A stretch of DNA of 64,000 nucleotides from Chondrosia reniformis. Lineage: Eukaryota > Porifera > Demospongiae > Chondrillida > Chondrillidae. Of this stretch, positions 37,749 to 48,983 are shown piece by piece. The notes below the pieces were generated by a model. The model had not been told where the DNA came from. It was given only the letters and a program-made list of their open reading frames with translations, and did no database searches. The stretch is from NCBI GenBank assembly GCA_947172415.1, contig OX359202.1:6558899-6622898 (forward strand), read 5' to 3'. The position numbers and the translations under genes are program-made. Position 1 is the first letter of the stretch; every line of letters starts with the position of its first letter.

Positions 37749-40700
37749 TTAATTTGTTCCATTGTCAACTGTCAAAATTGGGCTTCCGGGAGCTGAAGAT
37801 AGCGTGCTTTGAGAAGGGGAAGATCCTACACAAGGAGAAGGCGTGTCCTTCAGGGGTTGAGGGCTGTTTGATTTCAGTTGGCTATGAGCCATCGTGGCTG
37901 CCATTTGAGGAGAAATACCATACATAGCAAGTGTAGCGTTGGTAGCTGCCAACTTTCCAGCAGCAGCTCCTGCTACAGCTGCACTGGTTAGCATGCCACG
38001 CCCAACAGTCCGCTTGATAGATTTGCCCTTGGAGGACACACCCTTTTTCTTGCCAACCTTGCCAACCACTTGCTCATCTTCTTTGCCTGGAGGAGATTGT
38101 CGACTGCCTTCACTTCCCAAGGTGGGTGTGGATGCTGAACTGACAGTGGGTGTGGCACGTTTAGAAGGCGGGTCATCACTTCCTGCATTCCTGTTCCTCT
38201 TTTTGTTCCTTCTCTGCTCCTCAGCCTGTCTCCTTTCCATCTGCCGAGCCAACACTACATGAGGAGAGACTGTCAACACCATAAACAACTACAAGGATAC
38301 TAGTACCAACTGACATCTTGTCTCCATCTCATCGTCATCCAGCAGAAGGGACACAACCTCCCGAGGCTTCAGACTGTCACTCTTAAACTCACCACCTTGG
38401 ATCACCATCCGATGTATCTATGTACGTATATACGTATTTATAGGACCAATGACAGCAATACAATCTGTAACCATGGCAACAGTAACACCTAATGACCTAC
38501 TTCACTCTTTTCCTTGGCTCTCTGGAGAATCCTTTCTTCAATAGTTCCCTTCACAATCAGTCGATATACGGTGACCTCCTTTGTCTGCCCCAGTCGATGG
38601 GCTCTATCCATTGCCTACACAGGAAATACGCAGATATCAGGAAATAGATATCAGGAAATATATATCAGGAAATGGACATCAGGAAATATATATCAGGAAA
38701 TGGACATCAGGAAATGGACACACACGCCATACGTACTAATAACTAATAATTATTACATACTGTATGTGTGTACTGAATGTGCAAACCTGCTGATCTACTG
38801 TGGGATTCCAGTCTGAGTCATAAAAGATGACTGTATCAGCAGCTGTCAGGTTAATTCCTAGTCCTCCTGCTCTTGTGCTTAACAAAAAAACAAAAATGTC
38901 CGCCCTCGATTGGAAATCTTCCACCATGTCACGCCTCTCTGATATCTTGGAGGAACCATCCAGACGAGTGTATTTATACCTTCTGAACTGCATGTAGTCC
39001 TGGAGCATTGGAAAGGGGAGGAGCATTCAGCTGCAGCACACACTCATGTAAAGTGGAACCGAACCTCTAAAATATCAATCATTTTTGTCATTTGGGAGTA
39101 GATCAGAACCTTGTGTCCTTCAGCCTTCAGCCTCGCTAGCAACCTGTCCAGTGCCACCATCTTACTGCTATCCAGGATCATGCAATACTTGTCTACAAGA
39201 GGACATACAAGTCACATGCTAGTCACATGCTTCTAGCTAGCCCTAGCTGGACATACCAGGTTGGTTGATGTGGGACCATCCAGTGATTGGGTAGACAGCA
39301 GCAAGGCCAGCTGGTGGATGTTTCCATGGAAACCATTTAGACCCCACCTCCTCCTCCAGCTGACCGACATCTAAAAGCACTTTTCTTAGGTCAGGTGGCC
39401 CTCCCCTAGCTATCTCCATCTGCTCCAACTCATTCCTTCTACTTGAACACTTCCATAAAATGGTCTTTGCCAATACCTACAAGAAAGTCACAGTAACCAT
39501 AGTTACAGTCTCCATGGAAACCAATGATCAGACAGTAACTTAGAGCAACAACGATACTTACCTTAGAAGTTTCAAGAGCTACGAGTTGTGGGACTTCAAC
39601 CAATTGGAATGCCTCTCTGGCAGCCATTTTCTCAACATTGGATGAGCAGACTGGCTTTATTGAGATGGTGGAGTGACTGAGGGCCACTCTCCCCGGCCTC
39701 ACAAACACCAGGTCCTGCAATACGGTGCTGCACTGAACTGAAGCAGAGCTGCACTTCATAAAAGGCCACATCATCAACGGAGAGGATTTGCCTGACTTCC
39801 ATATATGGTCATAATAAGCTAGGTGCACTCTATGCAACAGACTGGTCAAGAGTACCAACCTACACCAGGGCAAAAAGGGGTGGGGGCAAAAGGGGTGGGG
39901 CAGGAAGGGGTGGGGCAAGAAGGGGGGCAAAAGGGGTGGGGCAATGAGGTGAGGCTTACTTTTTAACAAACATTACACCAGACAGCACTTCAATTTCGTG
40001 AGGGGAATACCCTGCTAATCTAAGGGCAGACATGGTGCCAGGGTGCATCTCCTTGGAGGTGTGGTCCACTGAAAATGGACTCAAAGTGACTTGCAATAAT
40101 CTGTCAAAAGTACCAAACAGTTATCTCAAGCACACATCACATATGTATATCACCCACATACTTCCATCGACTTGAAACACCTAAACACACCAGTCCCTCC
40201 TGATAGATGAGCCTTGGGATTTGATAATCAAGATCTTGTTGGAAAAGTGGGGATTTGACTTCCTTCCTTTCAAACAGCTCCGGATGGTTACAGACCTACA
40301 GAAGCATACATTGCTCATGAGAACCCGACCTGTGATCAGCCAACCTTCCTTCAAACCTTTCTAAACTGCATCACGAGGTTCATTAGGCTGGAGGTCTTGG
40401 TGCTTGATCCAGACAGAGTAGACGTCTGAAGAAGTTCCTCAATACTTATCTTGTTTCTCAGTCTCTTGTAGAGCTGCTGCTGGCGCGCCATTAACCCGCA
40501 CGCCACCTCCACCTCCACCTTCCCAACCATCTCGTTCTCAACGTCTCGCTTTATCCTTCTCAACATGAAAGGTTTCAGAATCATGTGTAACCGTGACAAC
40601 TGATCTAGAAATAGAGGAACAGCCAAATAATAATGTGTCGTACACAAACTGTTTAAGAAGAGGAACACATTTTAAGGGCAAATGCATATATTAATTGAAT

Positions 40701-43700
40701 GAGGCGTACGTACTTTCATCTAGTGTTGACTTTCTTTCTGCATGACTTTCAATGTCTTTGGAGAACCACTCGCTAAACTCTTCGTGTGAGTCAAACAGAG
40801 TAGGCATTATAAAGTGCAAGAGAGCCCACAACTCTGCCATGCTGTTCTGGATAGGAGTGCCCGTCAGAAGTAGACGATTGCGACAGTTGAAACTCAACAG
40901 AATCTTCCACCGCAAACTGTAAAGTGATTGGCATTATAAGTGGGTGCGTCAATATATAGGTGGGTGTGTCAATCAATCTATAGGTGGGTGTGTTAATATA
41001 TAGGTGGGTGTGTCAATCTATAGGTGGGTGTGTCAATCTATAGGTGGGTGTGTCAATCTATAGGTGGGTGTGTCAATCTATAGGTGGGTGTGTCAATCTA
41101 TAGGTGGGTGTGTCAATCTATAAGTAGGTGTGTCAATCTATAGGTGGGTGTGGCTCACCTGGCACTGCTCTTGATGGCCTGAGCCTCGTCCAATATCATG
41201 TACTGCCACTTTACCCGCTGAAAGTACTTGACGTCTGTCACAACCAACTGGTAACTGGTCACAAGAATGTGAAACGGAGAGTTTCTACTCGACAGCAGTT
41301 TCTGGAAGCAAGAGAGAGAGAGGAAGGTGGGAGATGTACGTAGATTACTTGAAGATGTTGAGGTGCAAGTGAAGAAGATCGCTTACCTGATTCCAAAACT
41401 TTCTGATTGTCTTCCTCTCTTGGGGGTTCCCCCAGTAAGGCATAACAGTTAATTGAGTGACAAATCTTCCACATTCCTGCAGCCAGTTGTGCAAGGTGGA
41501 GGCGGGCGTGACTATCAGGAAAGGCCCCCAGATACTTTGAACTTCAGCTAAGTTGGCTAGAAAGGCCAGGCTCTGAATGGTCTTACCCAGACCCATCTCG
41601 TCAGCCAATATTCCATTGATACCCTACGCAGTGGGATTGGAGGTTGTAATTAGCAGGTCACACCATACTTACAAGGGGGACAGGCCATCACCATGGAAAC
41701 ATCATTAGCCATTAGACTACTGGGGACAGTTGGGATTACTAGGAGTCCATTAGGTTGCTAGGAGACCATTTGGTTGCTAGGAGACCATTTGGTTACTAGG
41801 AGACCTGCGTTAAAGTCTCACCTGGTTATACAGGTTACTCAACCAGTTCATTCCTTTCAACTGGTAAGCCTTTAGTGTCCCATTGAACATCTTTGGCTGA
41901 GGGAACTCCTGGGCTCCTGCTAAACTGGGATTGGCCAAACTGAAGTTTCTATCAACTACACAGACAGAATGTGATTGGCTCAGCTGGACACTACCATGTC
42001 ACATGACCCTCACATGACTCTTGCAGATCTGTGTTGTCAGACTGCCCATCAAACTGTTGTTTCCGCTGTTCTTGCACTTTGAAGGCTTTTGCAACATTCG
42101 CCAAAGCCTTTGCTTTCAAAACTTCAGAATCTGAATGAAGCATACGTACATATAAAGAATATATTATTTCGTTATAGAGTGGTTGCTATGGTTACACATA
42201 CCATACTCTTCTGGGTCTTCGAGATTGACAATGACACCTGGAGCAACTTCTCTCTGAAGAGGAGCATCTTCCAGCTGCTTCAAAATGTCCTGAGAAGCAT
42301 CAGTCTCTCCAGTTAGCTTCTTGGCCATGAAATGGGCACACAACTCAGTTTGTGTTATCAAAAAATTTAGTTTTCTCTGTTGTCTCTTTGCCTCTCTCAT
42401 TTCCTCGTCCAATCTCCTCTGTTCCTGAGCCTCTCTCTCTGCCTTGCGTCTCTGTTCCTTCTCCACTCGCTCATATTTCTTCCAGTACACTAGCACCTGA
42501 AGGGGAGGAGGACCCAAGGATGACACACCCACCCACCCAATGTATACACACCCTCCTGTGTACCTCCTTCACCAGCCGCTTGGCCCTAGTCTGGTAGTCC
42601 TTTGAAGCCTTGAGGGACTTCAGAGCGGTCTTCTTGACCTCCTTCTGACACATGCCAGCCAACTGCAACACAATCACAAGGTTTCAGTTTAAACGGGACA
42701 CGCCCACAAGGACACGCCCACAAGGACACGCCCACAAGGACAAGTGTACCCTCACCCGCTTTGCATTGCTGATTAAGGAGTGCTTAAGAGCGTTCTGTGA
42801 CTTGACTGCTTTGGGAATCTCCTTTCTTGCAATGAACTGCCAAACATCTTGCTTCTTTGCCTCCACCTGAATCTTCTTCTGTCCCCCTAGGGGGAGCCAC
42901 TCCTCCTCATAGTCCTTGCCCTTCTGAAGCCTTTTAGCCTTTCTAGGGGGTGTGTCCTTGACTGAGGGGGAGGGTCTCTTCTTCTTCTTCTTGGTTGGCT
43001 GTTGAGGTGCAGCATTCAGAGCGTACGGATCTTCCTTCCTGAACATGCCCACACTCCAGTACTGGTACTGCTCGTACTGCGCCAAGCAGAAGAGGTCACT
43101 GCACAAGTCACCTCTCACTGCTGGACAGGCTCACCTGAATAGGGTTGCTATGGTACTGTCTTCTCCACTTTTGACACTTTCTATGAACCTTCAGCACAAA
43201 GTCTACATTAGCCTCCTCATCTTTGTCACTCTCTTCATCAGATTGGTTCAGTAGCAGCTCCTAACAGAGATGACACACATAGATCACAGCAGCAGGCAAA
43301 CCTGGGGATTCCCCCACAAGCCAATGAGCCCTGCTCTTGGCCCCAGATACTACCCTGGAGTGTAGGTTGGCCATCAGCACTGACCATGAGTGCATGTACC
43401 TACTTTGATCCACTGTCTGTCCGGAGGGAGGTAACTGAAGTTGTACCCGCTGACCATCCAGCCATTCCCAGTGTCCATCTGGTGCTCATTTAGACCAGGC
43501 TTCACTCTGCGCACAAGAGAAATGAAAATTACATCTAAAGTGCTCTTCAACACAACCATTCAGAACTATTTCATGATGAATAACTTTTAAAGAAGCGTTT
43601 GTAAATGTAAACCTGCCTTTGTCCCTTTGGGAGCGCCTTCTTCAAGTAATATTCAACTTGTCCAAGAAGCGGTTCTACATTCAATGTCTGACGCAGTTTG

Positions 43701-43735
43701 GCCAAATCTTCTTGCTCAGATGTGCTACAAGTCAT
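37749..43735 (-). CDS. INO80: Chromatin-remodelling ATPase INO80
   Basis: This is the catalytic subunit of the INO80 nucleosome remodeller. From the start at 43735 ([16 protein letters not shown]) the exons encode a basic N-terminal region, the DBINO domain ([40 protein letters not shown]), the ATPase lobe 1 ([49 protein letters not shown]), the insertion region with [11 protein letters not shown], and lobe 2 ([61 protein letters not shown]). The tail is low complexity, Ser/Pro/Ala-rich, ending [16 protein letters not shown] in motif II is the INO80-type form. About 20 introns, five with minisatellites, interrupt it. It is convergent with the phosphatase gene (98 bp). Confidence 0.95.
38620..38722. 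repeat. ATATCAGGAAAT repeat in INO80 intron
   Basis: About seven irregular copies of ATCAGGAAAT with alternating TATAT or GGAC spacers lie between two exons of ATPase lobe 2. Confidence 0.75.
39865..39948. repeat. AAGGGGTGGGGCA repeat in INO80 intron
   Basis: Five irregular copies of a 13–17-bp G-rich unit lie in an intron. On the transcribed strand this is a C-rich tract. Confidence 0.75.
40938..41156. repeat. 20-bp minisatellite in INO80 intron
   Basis: About ten copies of GTGGGTGTGTCAATCTATAG lie between lobe-1 exons (DEAQ exon and TGTPIQN exon). Some are shortened or carry an inserted ATAT. Confidence 0.85.
41700..41808. repeat. TAGGAGACCATTTGGTTGC repeat in INO80 intron
   Basis: Four diverged copies of a unit of about 20 bp lie just upstream (in gene sense, downstream) of the exon encoding [15 protein letters not shown]. 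Confidence 0.7.
42697..42746. repeat. 17-bp CACGCCCACAAGGA minisatellite in INO80 intron
   Basis: Three perfect copies of GGACACGCCCACAAGGA-type units lie in an intron between the N-terminal basic exon and the [15 protein letters not shown] exon. Confidence 0.8.
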
Positions 43736-44216
43736 CGTTACAACAAGATTATTGAACAAAATGATCGTTTCAGGCCGCCCGACGCCAAATCTTCAGTCCC
43801 GAACAACCAGAAAATGAAGCTTGACAAAAATGTCTTTTAGCGACCTTTCCTTAAAACAAACGTCTCTCAAACACTCATTGAATCGTCATGAGTTAAATGA
43901 TGGTCTAAAATACAACCTTGAAAGAGAATACGAACCACCGCTTCCGTCTAAAATTCCCTTTCGACTAGTTCTGGGCGGGTGGATCTTGGCCGCGTTTGTA
44001 AGGTCATCTGATGTATCTGCGCAGGCTCTTCGCCCAATGGCACCCCTGCCGTCTCCATACTTCATTTGCACAAGAAGAATCCGCATAACAACACCGGATA
44101 ACCACACGCCTATGAATACGCCAATGCGGGCTATCTCAATGAATATAATTTTCCTCGATCGCCTAGAGTTAGCTCGATATTTACATATCGATATATATTG
44201 AGCAAGAAAGTATAAA
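43736..44216. promoter_or_regulatory. Shared upstream region INO80/MCCC2
   Basis: A 481-bp gap lies between divergent starts. The plus strand has a 123-codon open frame from an ATG at 43833 to a stop at 44201 with one hydrophobic stretch (FRLVLGGWILAAFV); I recognise no family in it. The minus strand is also open over most of the segment, so the openness itself is weak evidence. Confidence 0.4.
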
Positions 44217-45905
44217 ATGGCGACACGGTTAGTCTGTCGCTTGAATGCTCTACTCCCGCGCAGACTGTTATCTGCTAGAAGATATCACGATGAACACGTT
44301 GCTCAGCAAATAGGAACACCATTGGAAATGACGAGCGAAGTCAAAAACAATATTTTGAAAATGCAGGAATTAGTTAAAGATTTAAAGAGCAAAGTTGCAA
44401 AAGTTAGCTTGGGAGGTAGTGAGGCAGATAGAGAAAGACACATTTCCAGAAAAAAGCTACTTGTAAGAGACAGAGTAAACTTGTTGCTTGATCCAGGGTC
44501 GCCATTTTTGGAGCTGTCGCAATTAGCAGCAGATGGTATGTACGAGGGGGAGGTCCCTGCTGCAGGCATTGTGACTGGCATTGGGCGTGTCAGTGGGGTG
44601 GAGTGTATGGTAGTTGGGAACGATGCAACAGTCAAAGGAGGCACGTACTACCCCATCACTGTCAAGAAGCATGTCCGTGCTCAAGAGATTGCTGAGCAGA
44701 ATGGTCTCCCTTGTATCTACCTTGTGGACTCGGGAGGGGCCATGCTGGCTCTCCAGGAAGATGTGTTTCCAGATAGAGATCATTTTGGAAGAATTTTCTA
44801 CAACCAGGCAAGAATGTCATCAAAGGGAATTCCCCAGATTGCAGTTGTCATGGGATCCTGCACAGCAGGCGGTGCCTACGTGCCTGCAATGGCAGACGAG
44901 AGCATTATTGTCAAGAAACAGGGAACAATCTTCCTTGCTGGTCCACCACTTGTGAAAGCATCCACTAAGGAAGTGATTGGAGCAGAAGAGCTCGGAGGAG
45001 CTGATGTTCATTGCCGGATCTCCGGAGTTGCCGACCACTATGCCCTTGACGACAGCCACGCACTGCACATTGCTAGACAAGTGGTTCAGACACTCAACTA
45101 CCGGAAGCAGCCAAACATTTCAATACAAAATCCAGAAGCTCCTCTGTATCCGGCTGACGACCTCTATGGGGTTGTACCACACTCCTTCCGCATATCCTAC
45201 GATGTTCACCAAGTGATTGCTAGACTTGTTGATGGCAGCCGCTTCAATGAATTTAAGCAGCTCTATGGTGCTACACTGGTCACGGGGTTTGCCCGTCTCC
45301 ATGGTTACCCTGTAGGTTTTGTTGCCAATAATGGTATCCTAGATTCCGAGTCTGCTCTCAAAGGAACCCACTTCATAGAGCTGTGTTGCCAGAGAAAGGT
45401 CCCCCTAATCTTCCTGCAGAACACCACTGGATTCACTGTGGGGAAGAATGCAGAACACGGAGGAATAGCTAAGAATGGTGCCAAAATGGTGACGGCTGTA
45501 GCTTGTGCACAAGTACCCAAGTTCACTGTAATGATTGGGGGCAGCTTTGGGGCAGGTAACTATGGGATGTGTGGCCGAGCTTACAGCCCTCGCTTCCTCT
45601 TCATGTGGCCCAATGCTCGCATCTCTGTGATGGGAGGGGACAACGCAGCAGGCGTCCTCACAGACATACAGGTGGCCAAGCTGAAGAAGGAAGGCCGGGA
45701 AGTCACTACAGAGAAGATTGAGGCACTGAGAGAGAGTATCATTACAAAGTACGAGCATGAAGGCCACTCCCACTACTCGAGTGCTCGCCTGTGGGATGAT
45801 GGTGTGATTGACCCGGCTGACACAAGAGACGTGCTTGGGATGTGTCTGAGTGCCTCACTAAACCTGCCCATACCAGACACCAAGTTTGGTGTGTTTAGAA
45901 TGTAA
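44217..45905 (+). CDS. MCCC2: Methylcrotonoyl-CoA carboxylase beta chain, mitochondrial
   Basis: This carboxyltransferase subunit of the biotin enzyme acts in leucine breakdown (3-methylcrotonyl-CoA to 3-methylglutaconyl-CoA, mitochondrial matrix). A single 562-codon exon matches the usual length (human about 563). There is an Arg-rich targeting N-terminus, then [108 protein letters not shown] and a C-terminal DTKFGVFRM. The wording separates it from propionyl-CoA carboxylase beta. It is intronless although neighbours have many introns, which suggests an ancestral retrocopy or intron loss; the frame is intact. The start sits in AAAATGGCGACA. It is convergent with MDH1 (111 bp). Confidence 0.96.
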   Translation: MATRLVCRLNALLPRRLLSARRYHDEHVAQQIGTPLEMTSEVKNNILKMQELVKDLKSKVAKVSLGGSEADRERHISRKKLLVRDRVNLLLDPGSPFLELSQLAADGMYEGEVPAAGIVTGIGRVSGVECMVVGNDATVKGGTYYPITVKKHVRAQEIAEQNGLPCIYLVDSGGAMLALQEDVFPDRDHFGRIFYNQARMSSKGIPQIAVVMGSCTAGGAYVPAMADESIIVKKQGTIFLAGPPLVKASTKEVIGAEELGGADVHCRISGVADHYALDDSHALHIARQVVQTLNYRKQPNISIQNPEAPLYPADDLYGVVPHSFRISYDVHQVIARLVDGSRFNEFKQLYGATLVTGFARLHGYPVGFVANNGILDSESALKGTHFIELCCQRKVPLIFLQNTTGFTVGKNAEHGGIAKNGAKMVTAVACAQVPKFTVMIGGSFGAGNYGMCGRAYSPRFLFMWPNARISVMGGDNAAGVLTDIQVAKLKKEGREVTTEKIEALRESIITKYEHEGHSHYSSARLWDDGVIDPADTRDVLGMCLSASLNLPIPDTKFGVFRM

Positions 45906-46016
45906 TTCTTGAACTTGTAATAGTTACTACATATGATCTGAAATGTAATTTTGTATATTTCACTATCAAATTATTTAAACAAGTTTGTTGTGTCAGATTT
46001 TACTGTTTTGGCCTAG

Positions 46017-48753
46017 TCACTTTCCCAAAAAGGACAGGGCCAAATCTTTTTCTTCAATTAACTCCTTTTCTGTTAGTTTCATCTTCTCGCGCCCAAAATC
46101 AGATACAGGCAGCCCTTGCACAATCTCCCAGCTGCAATCTGGTTTTATTCTCACAGGAAAGGAGTACATGAGTCCCTTGGTGATGTTGTAGGAGCCGTCA
46201 CTCGGCACTCCCATGCAGACCCAGTCCTCCTGTGGAGAGAGAGTGGTTACCATAGCAACTCAACCACAGCAATGTATCAATTTACAAGGGAACACACACA
46301 AGTTGATTCACCTCATCAGCAGAAACTGAAATAGCAATTAACATATTAAACCTCAAAATTCAAATTTGCACACTCATAACATGTACTCACCCCTTCAGTC
46401 CCAAGCCACCAATCTCTCATATGGTCTACAATAGCCTTAGCAGCAGACATTGCAGAGGATAGCTTACGAGCCTTTATCACTGCTGCCCCACGCTGTTGTA
46501 CAGTCTAAAAGATAAGCAAAACCACAAGTATTGAAATTACAGACAAATGGGAGTACTGAACTAGCAACTAATGGACCAATGGGATTACTGGAAGGGAGTA
46601 CTGAACTAGCAACTAATGGACCAATCGGATTACCGGAAAAGAGTATTGAACTAGCAACTAATGGACCAATGGGATTACTGGAAGGGAGTACTGAACTAGC
46701 ATCTAATGGACCAATGGGATTACTGGAAGGGAGTACTGAACTAGCAACTAATGGACCAATGGGATTACTGGAAGGGAGTATTGAACTAGCAACTAATGGA
46801 CCAATGGGAATACTGGAAGGGAGTACTGAATTAGCAACTAATGGACCAATGGGATTACTGGAAGGGAGTACTGAACTAGCAACTAATGGACCAATAGATA
46901 AATGTGCTAATCCTCCTACACTCTTTACATCAATTTCATTGACTCAGAAAATTGAGGAAAAGAATTTCCAATTAGGAAGTAACTTGAAGTATTTGTTGTC
47001 GGTCATGTGTAGCATCAGCTAGAAACAATCTTTAAAATTCCAAGAAACTGACAGATCAGAGATATTTCACTTAAATAGCAACCATTCAACACTCCAAAAA
47101 TTGATTATATCAAGCCGAGATCCATTAGCAAATTCCTTTCCAACCCTTACACTATATGCAACTATATAGGTTCAAGAGACATACATCTCTACGTAAGTAG
47201 GAAATTTGTTTGAATTTCTACAGAAGTATCACCTTCTCAAGCTTCTTTTCTCACAGGAGAATGCTTCATATAATCATGTGACAGGGATCACTTTGTGGTT
47301 AACCCAAAGACATCATAATATACATCATCAAAGGACTTCCTTATTATTACCTATATACTTTTTGTGCCATCCCTACATCTTCACTATTTTTGTAGAAAAT
47401 TTTTAATATTTTTTTACCTATATACAAGATGCCTGACTGACTGGTTTATGCACAAATTATCTCCAATTCCCTCACTTTTCTCTTCCCCCAAATGATTATC
47501 AGCACTGCAATCCCAATTGGTTAATCAAGAGTCCAATTAGGGCTTTAAAATTAAGCTTTTAAAGTCCCCTAATTTTCTAAATCAAATTATTCTATCACTA
47601 GACGGCTGCAGCTGTTATTCTAGCTGAGACTTTCAAGTGCTCTTCAATTAAAAGTGCTATCTATCTATCATTACTAAACTTGCATCTATTCAATTGAGGC
47701 CATTATTTTTAGGCAATTTGACTACCAGTTATGGTATACCTACTAACAGCAATAAAGTCTCCCTTCAACCAAGCATCGTCTTTAACTGCATCACACACGG
47801 GAACCTTCTTGCCGTCCTGGAGGACATAGGCACTGGAGACGTCCGGAAACTGGGTGGAGGAGTGGTTGCCCCAAATGGTAACATTGCGCACATCCAGTGG
47901 CCGCACCCCCAGCCGGTTGGCTATCTGGGCCTGTGCTCTATTGCGGTCCAACCTGGTGAGGCAGGTAAAGTTTTCTGGAGGAATGGAAGGAGCTGATGTC
48001 TGGCACAACAGAGCATTTGTGTTGGCAGGGTTACCAACCACAAGTACCTAAATAGAGATTACAAGCTCATTAGTGATGTCATGTGCATGCGTATCTCATC
48101 AACAAACTTTGACAGTTTTCTTGGCATTTTGATCCAAAGCCTTTCCCTGCGACTCAAATATTTTAGCATTGGCCTTTAGCAGGTCCTTGCGCAACATTCC
48201 CTCCTTCCTCGGCATGGCACCCACCATGATACAGATGTCAATGTTTTTAAAGGCCTCATTAGGATCATCTGATGAGATTACATCTACAATTAATTGAATA
48301 CCACCAATAAAAACATATTTAAATCATATTGAAAACACGAGTAATATGCACTGGCAACAAATAGTATAGATAGTTGAAGTTGACCTATTTACTTGAAATA
48401 TTCGTGAAAACGTGATCATCATTAAAAAAATAACTTGCAGATATTGAAAGTAAATATCTCCTCTACGGGAAATATACAAGTAAAAATACTAAATACCTTT
48501 TAGCAGCGGCATGGCGCAATCTTGTAGTTCCATCGCTACGCCCTGCAAGACGCCCATCATGGGAGTTATATCAAGCATGACCAACTCGATGGGCTGGTCC
48601 CCTCCAAACACATCCCCCCTCCCCAGAGAGTAGAGCAGGGAGTAAGCTATCTGACCAGCGGCCCCAGTGACGCACACGCGAATCGGGTCGACCTAAAACA
48701 CATTTGGAACATGTAGTACATTACGCACGCCTAACTCCAGTAGCCCCTACCAT
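46017..48753 (-). CDS. MDH1: Malate dehydrogenase, cytoplasmic
   Basis: This NAD-dependent enzyme interconverts malate and oxaloacetate (malate–aspartate shuttle). The first coding exon appears to be the ATG alone (48751–48753), directly followed by GTAGGG; the next exon starts GTCGACCCG to give [21 protein letters not shown]. Other exons carry [95 protein letters not shown] (catalytic His) and [20 protein letters not shown], ending [12 protein letters not shown]. These fit cytosolic MDH1 end to end. One 1.2-kb intron (about 46.5–47.7 kb), long for this window, contains a 45-bp minisatellite. It is divergent from TRMT5. Confidence 0.94.
46540..46912. repeat. 45-bp minisatellite in MDH1 intron
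   Basis: About eight copies of a 45-bp unit (ACTGAACTAGCAACTAATGG plus ACCAATGGGATTACTGGAAG plus GGAGT) lie in the largest MDH1 intron. The period is a multiple of three, so a 163-codon low-complexity frame stays open on the plus strand; it is antisense to the gene and not supported as coding. Confidence 0.9.
46913..47735. other. Remainder of the large MDH1 intron
   Basis: About 800 bp of AT-rich intron sequence. I see no gene, tRNA or repeat in it. Confidence 0.5.
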
Positions 48754-48983
48754 TTCTGCTAGCTCAGAGAGGGCGCTCGATTTGGAGTCTGTTTGAAGCA
48801 AAGGTTGACTTGTAACACGTGCTTGTGCTTGTGTTTGTCATATGTCAATTGTCTGTAAAATGGAGGTCACGAGCGAGCATGCGTTGTTTGTAGCTATAGC
48901 CGCCTTGTGACTGCCCATCCTTTTTGAAACTTAACAACTCATCTCGTGTCAGTCTGCAGTCTCCCATTGACAGTAAAGTGTTT
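48754..48983. promoter_or_regulatory. Bidirectional promoter region MDH1/TRMT5
   Basis: A 230-bp gap lies between divergent starts. It contains a YY1-like AAAATGGAGGTCAC at about 48857 that may mark the TRMT5 5' end. No TATA box is seen. Confidence 0.5.

Noticed and set aside
46531-47022. 163-codon repeat-rich frame in the MDH1 intron
   Set aside because: A 45-bp minisatellite with period divisible by three; antisense, low complexity, no flanking splice or promoter evidence.
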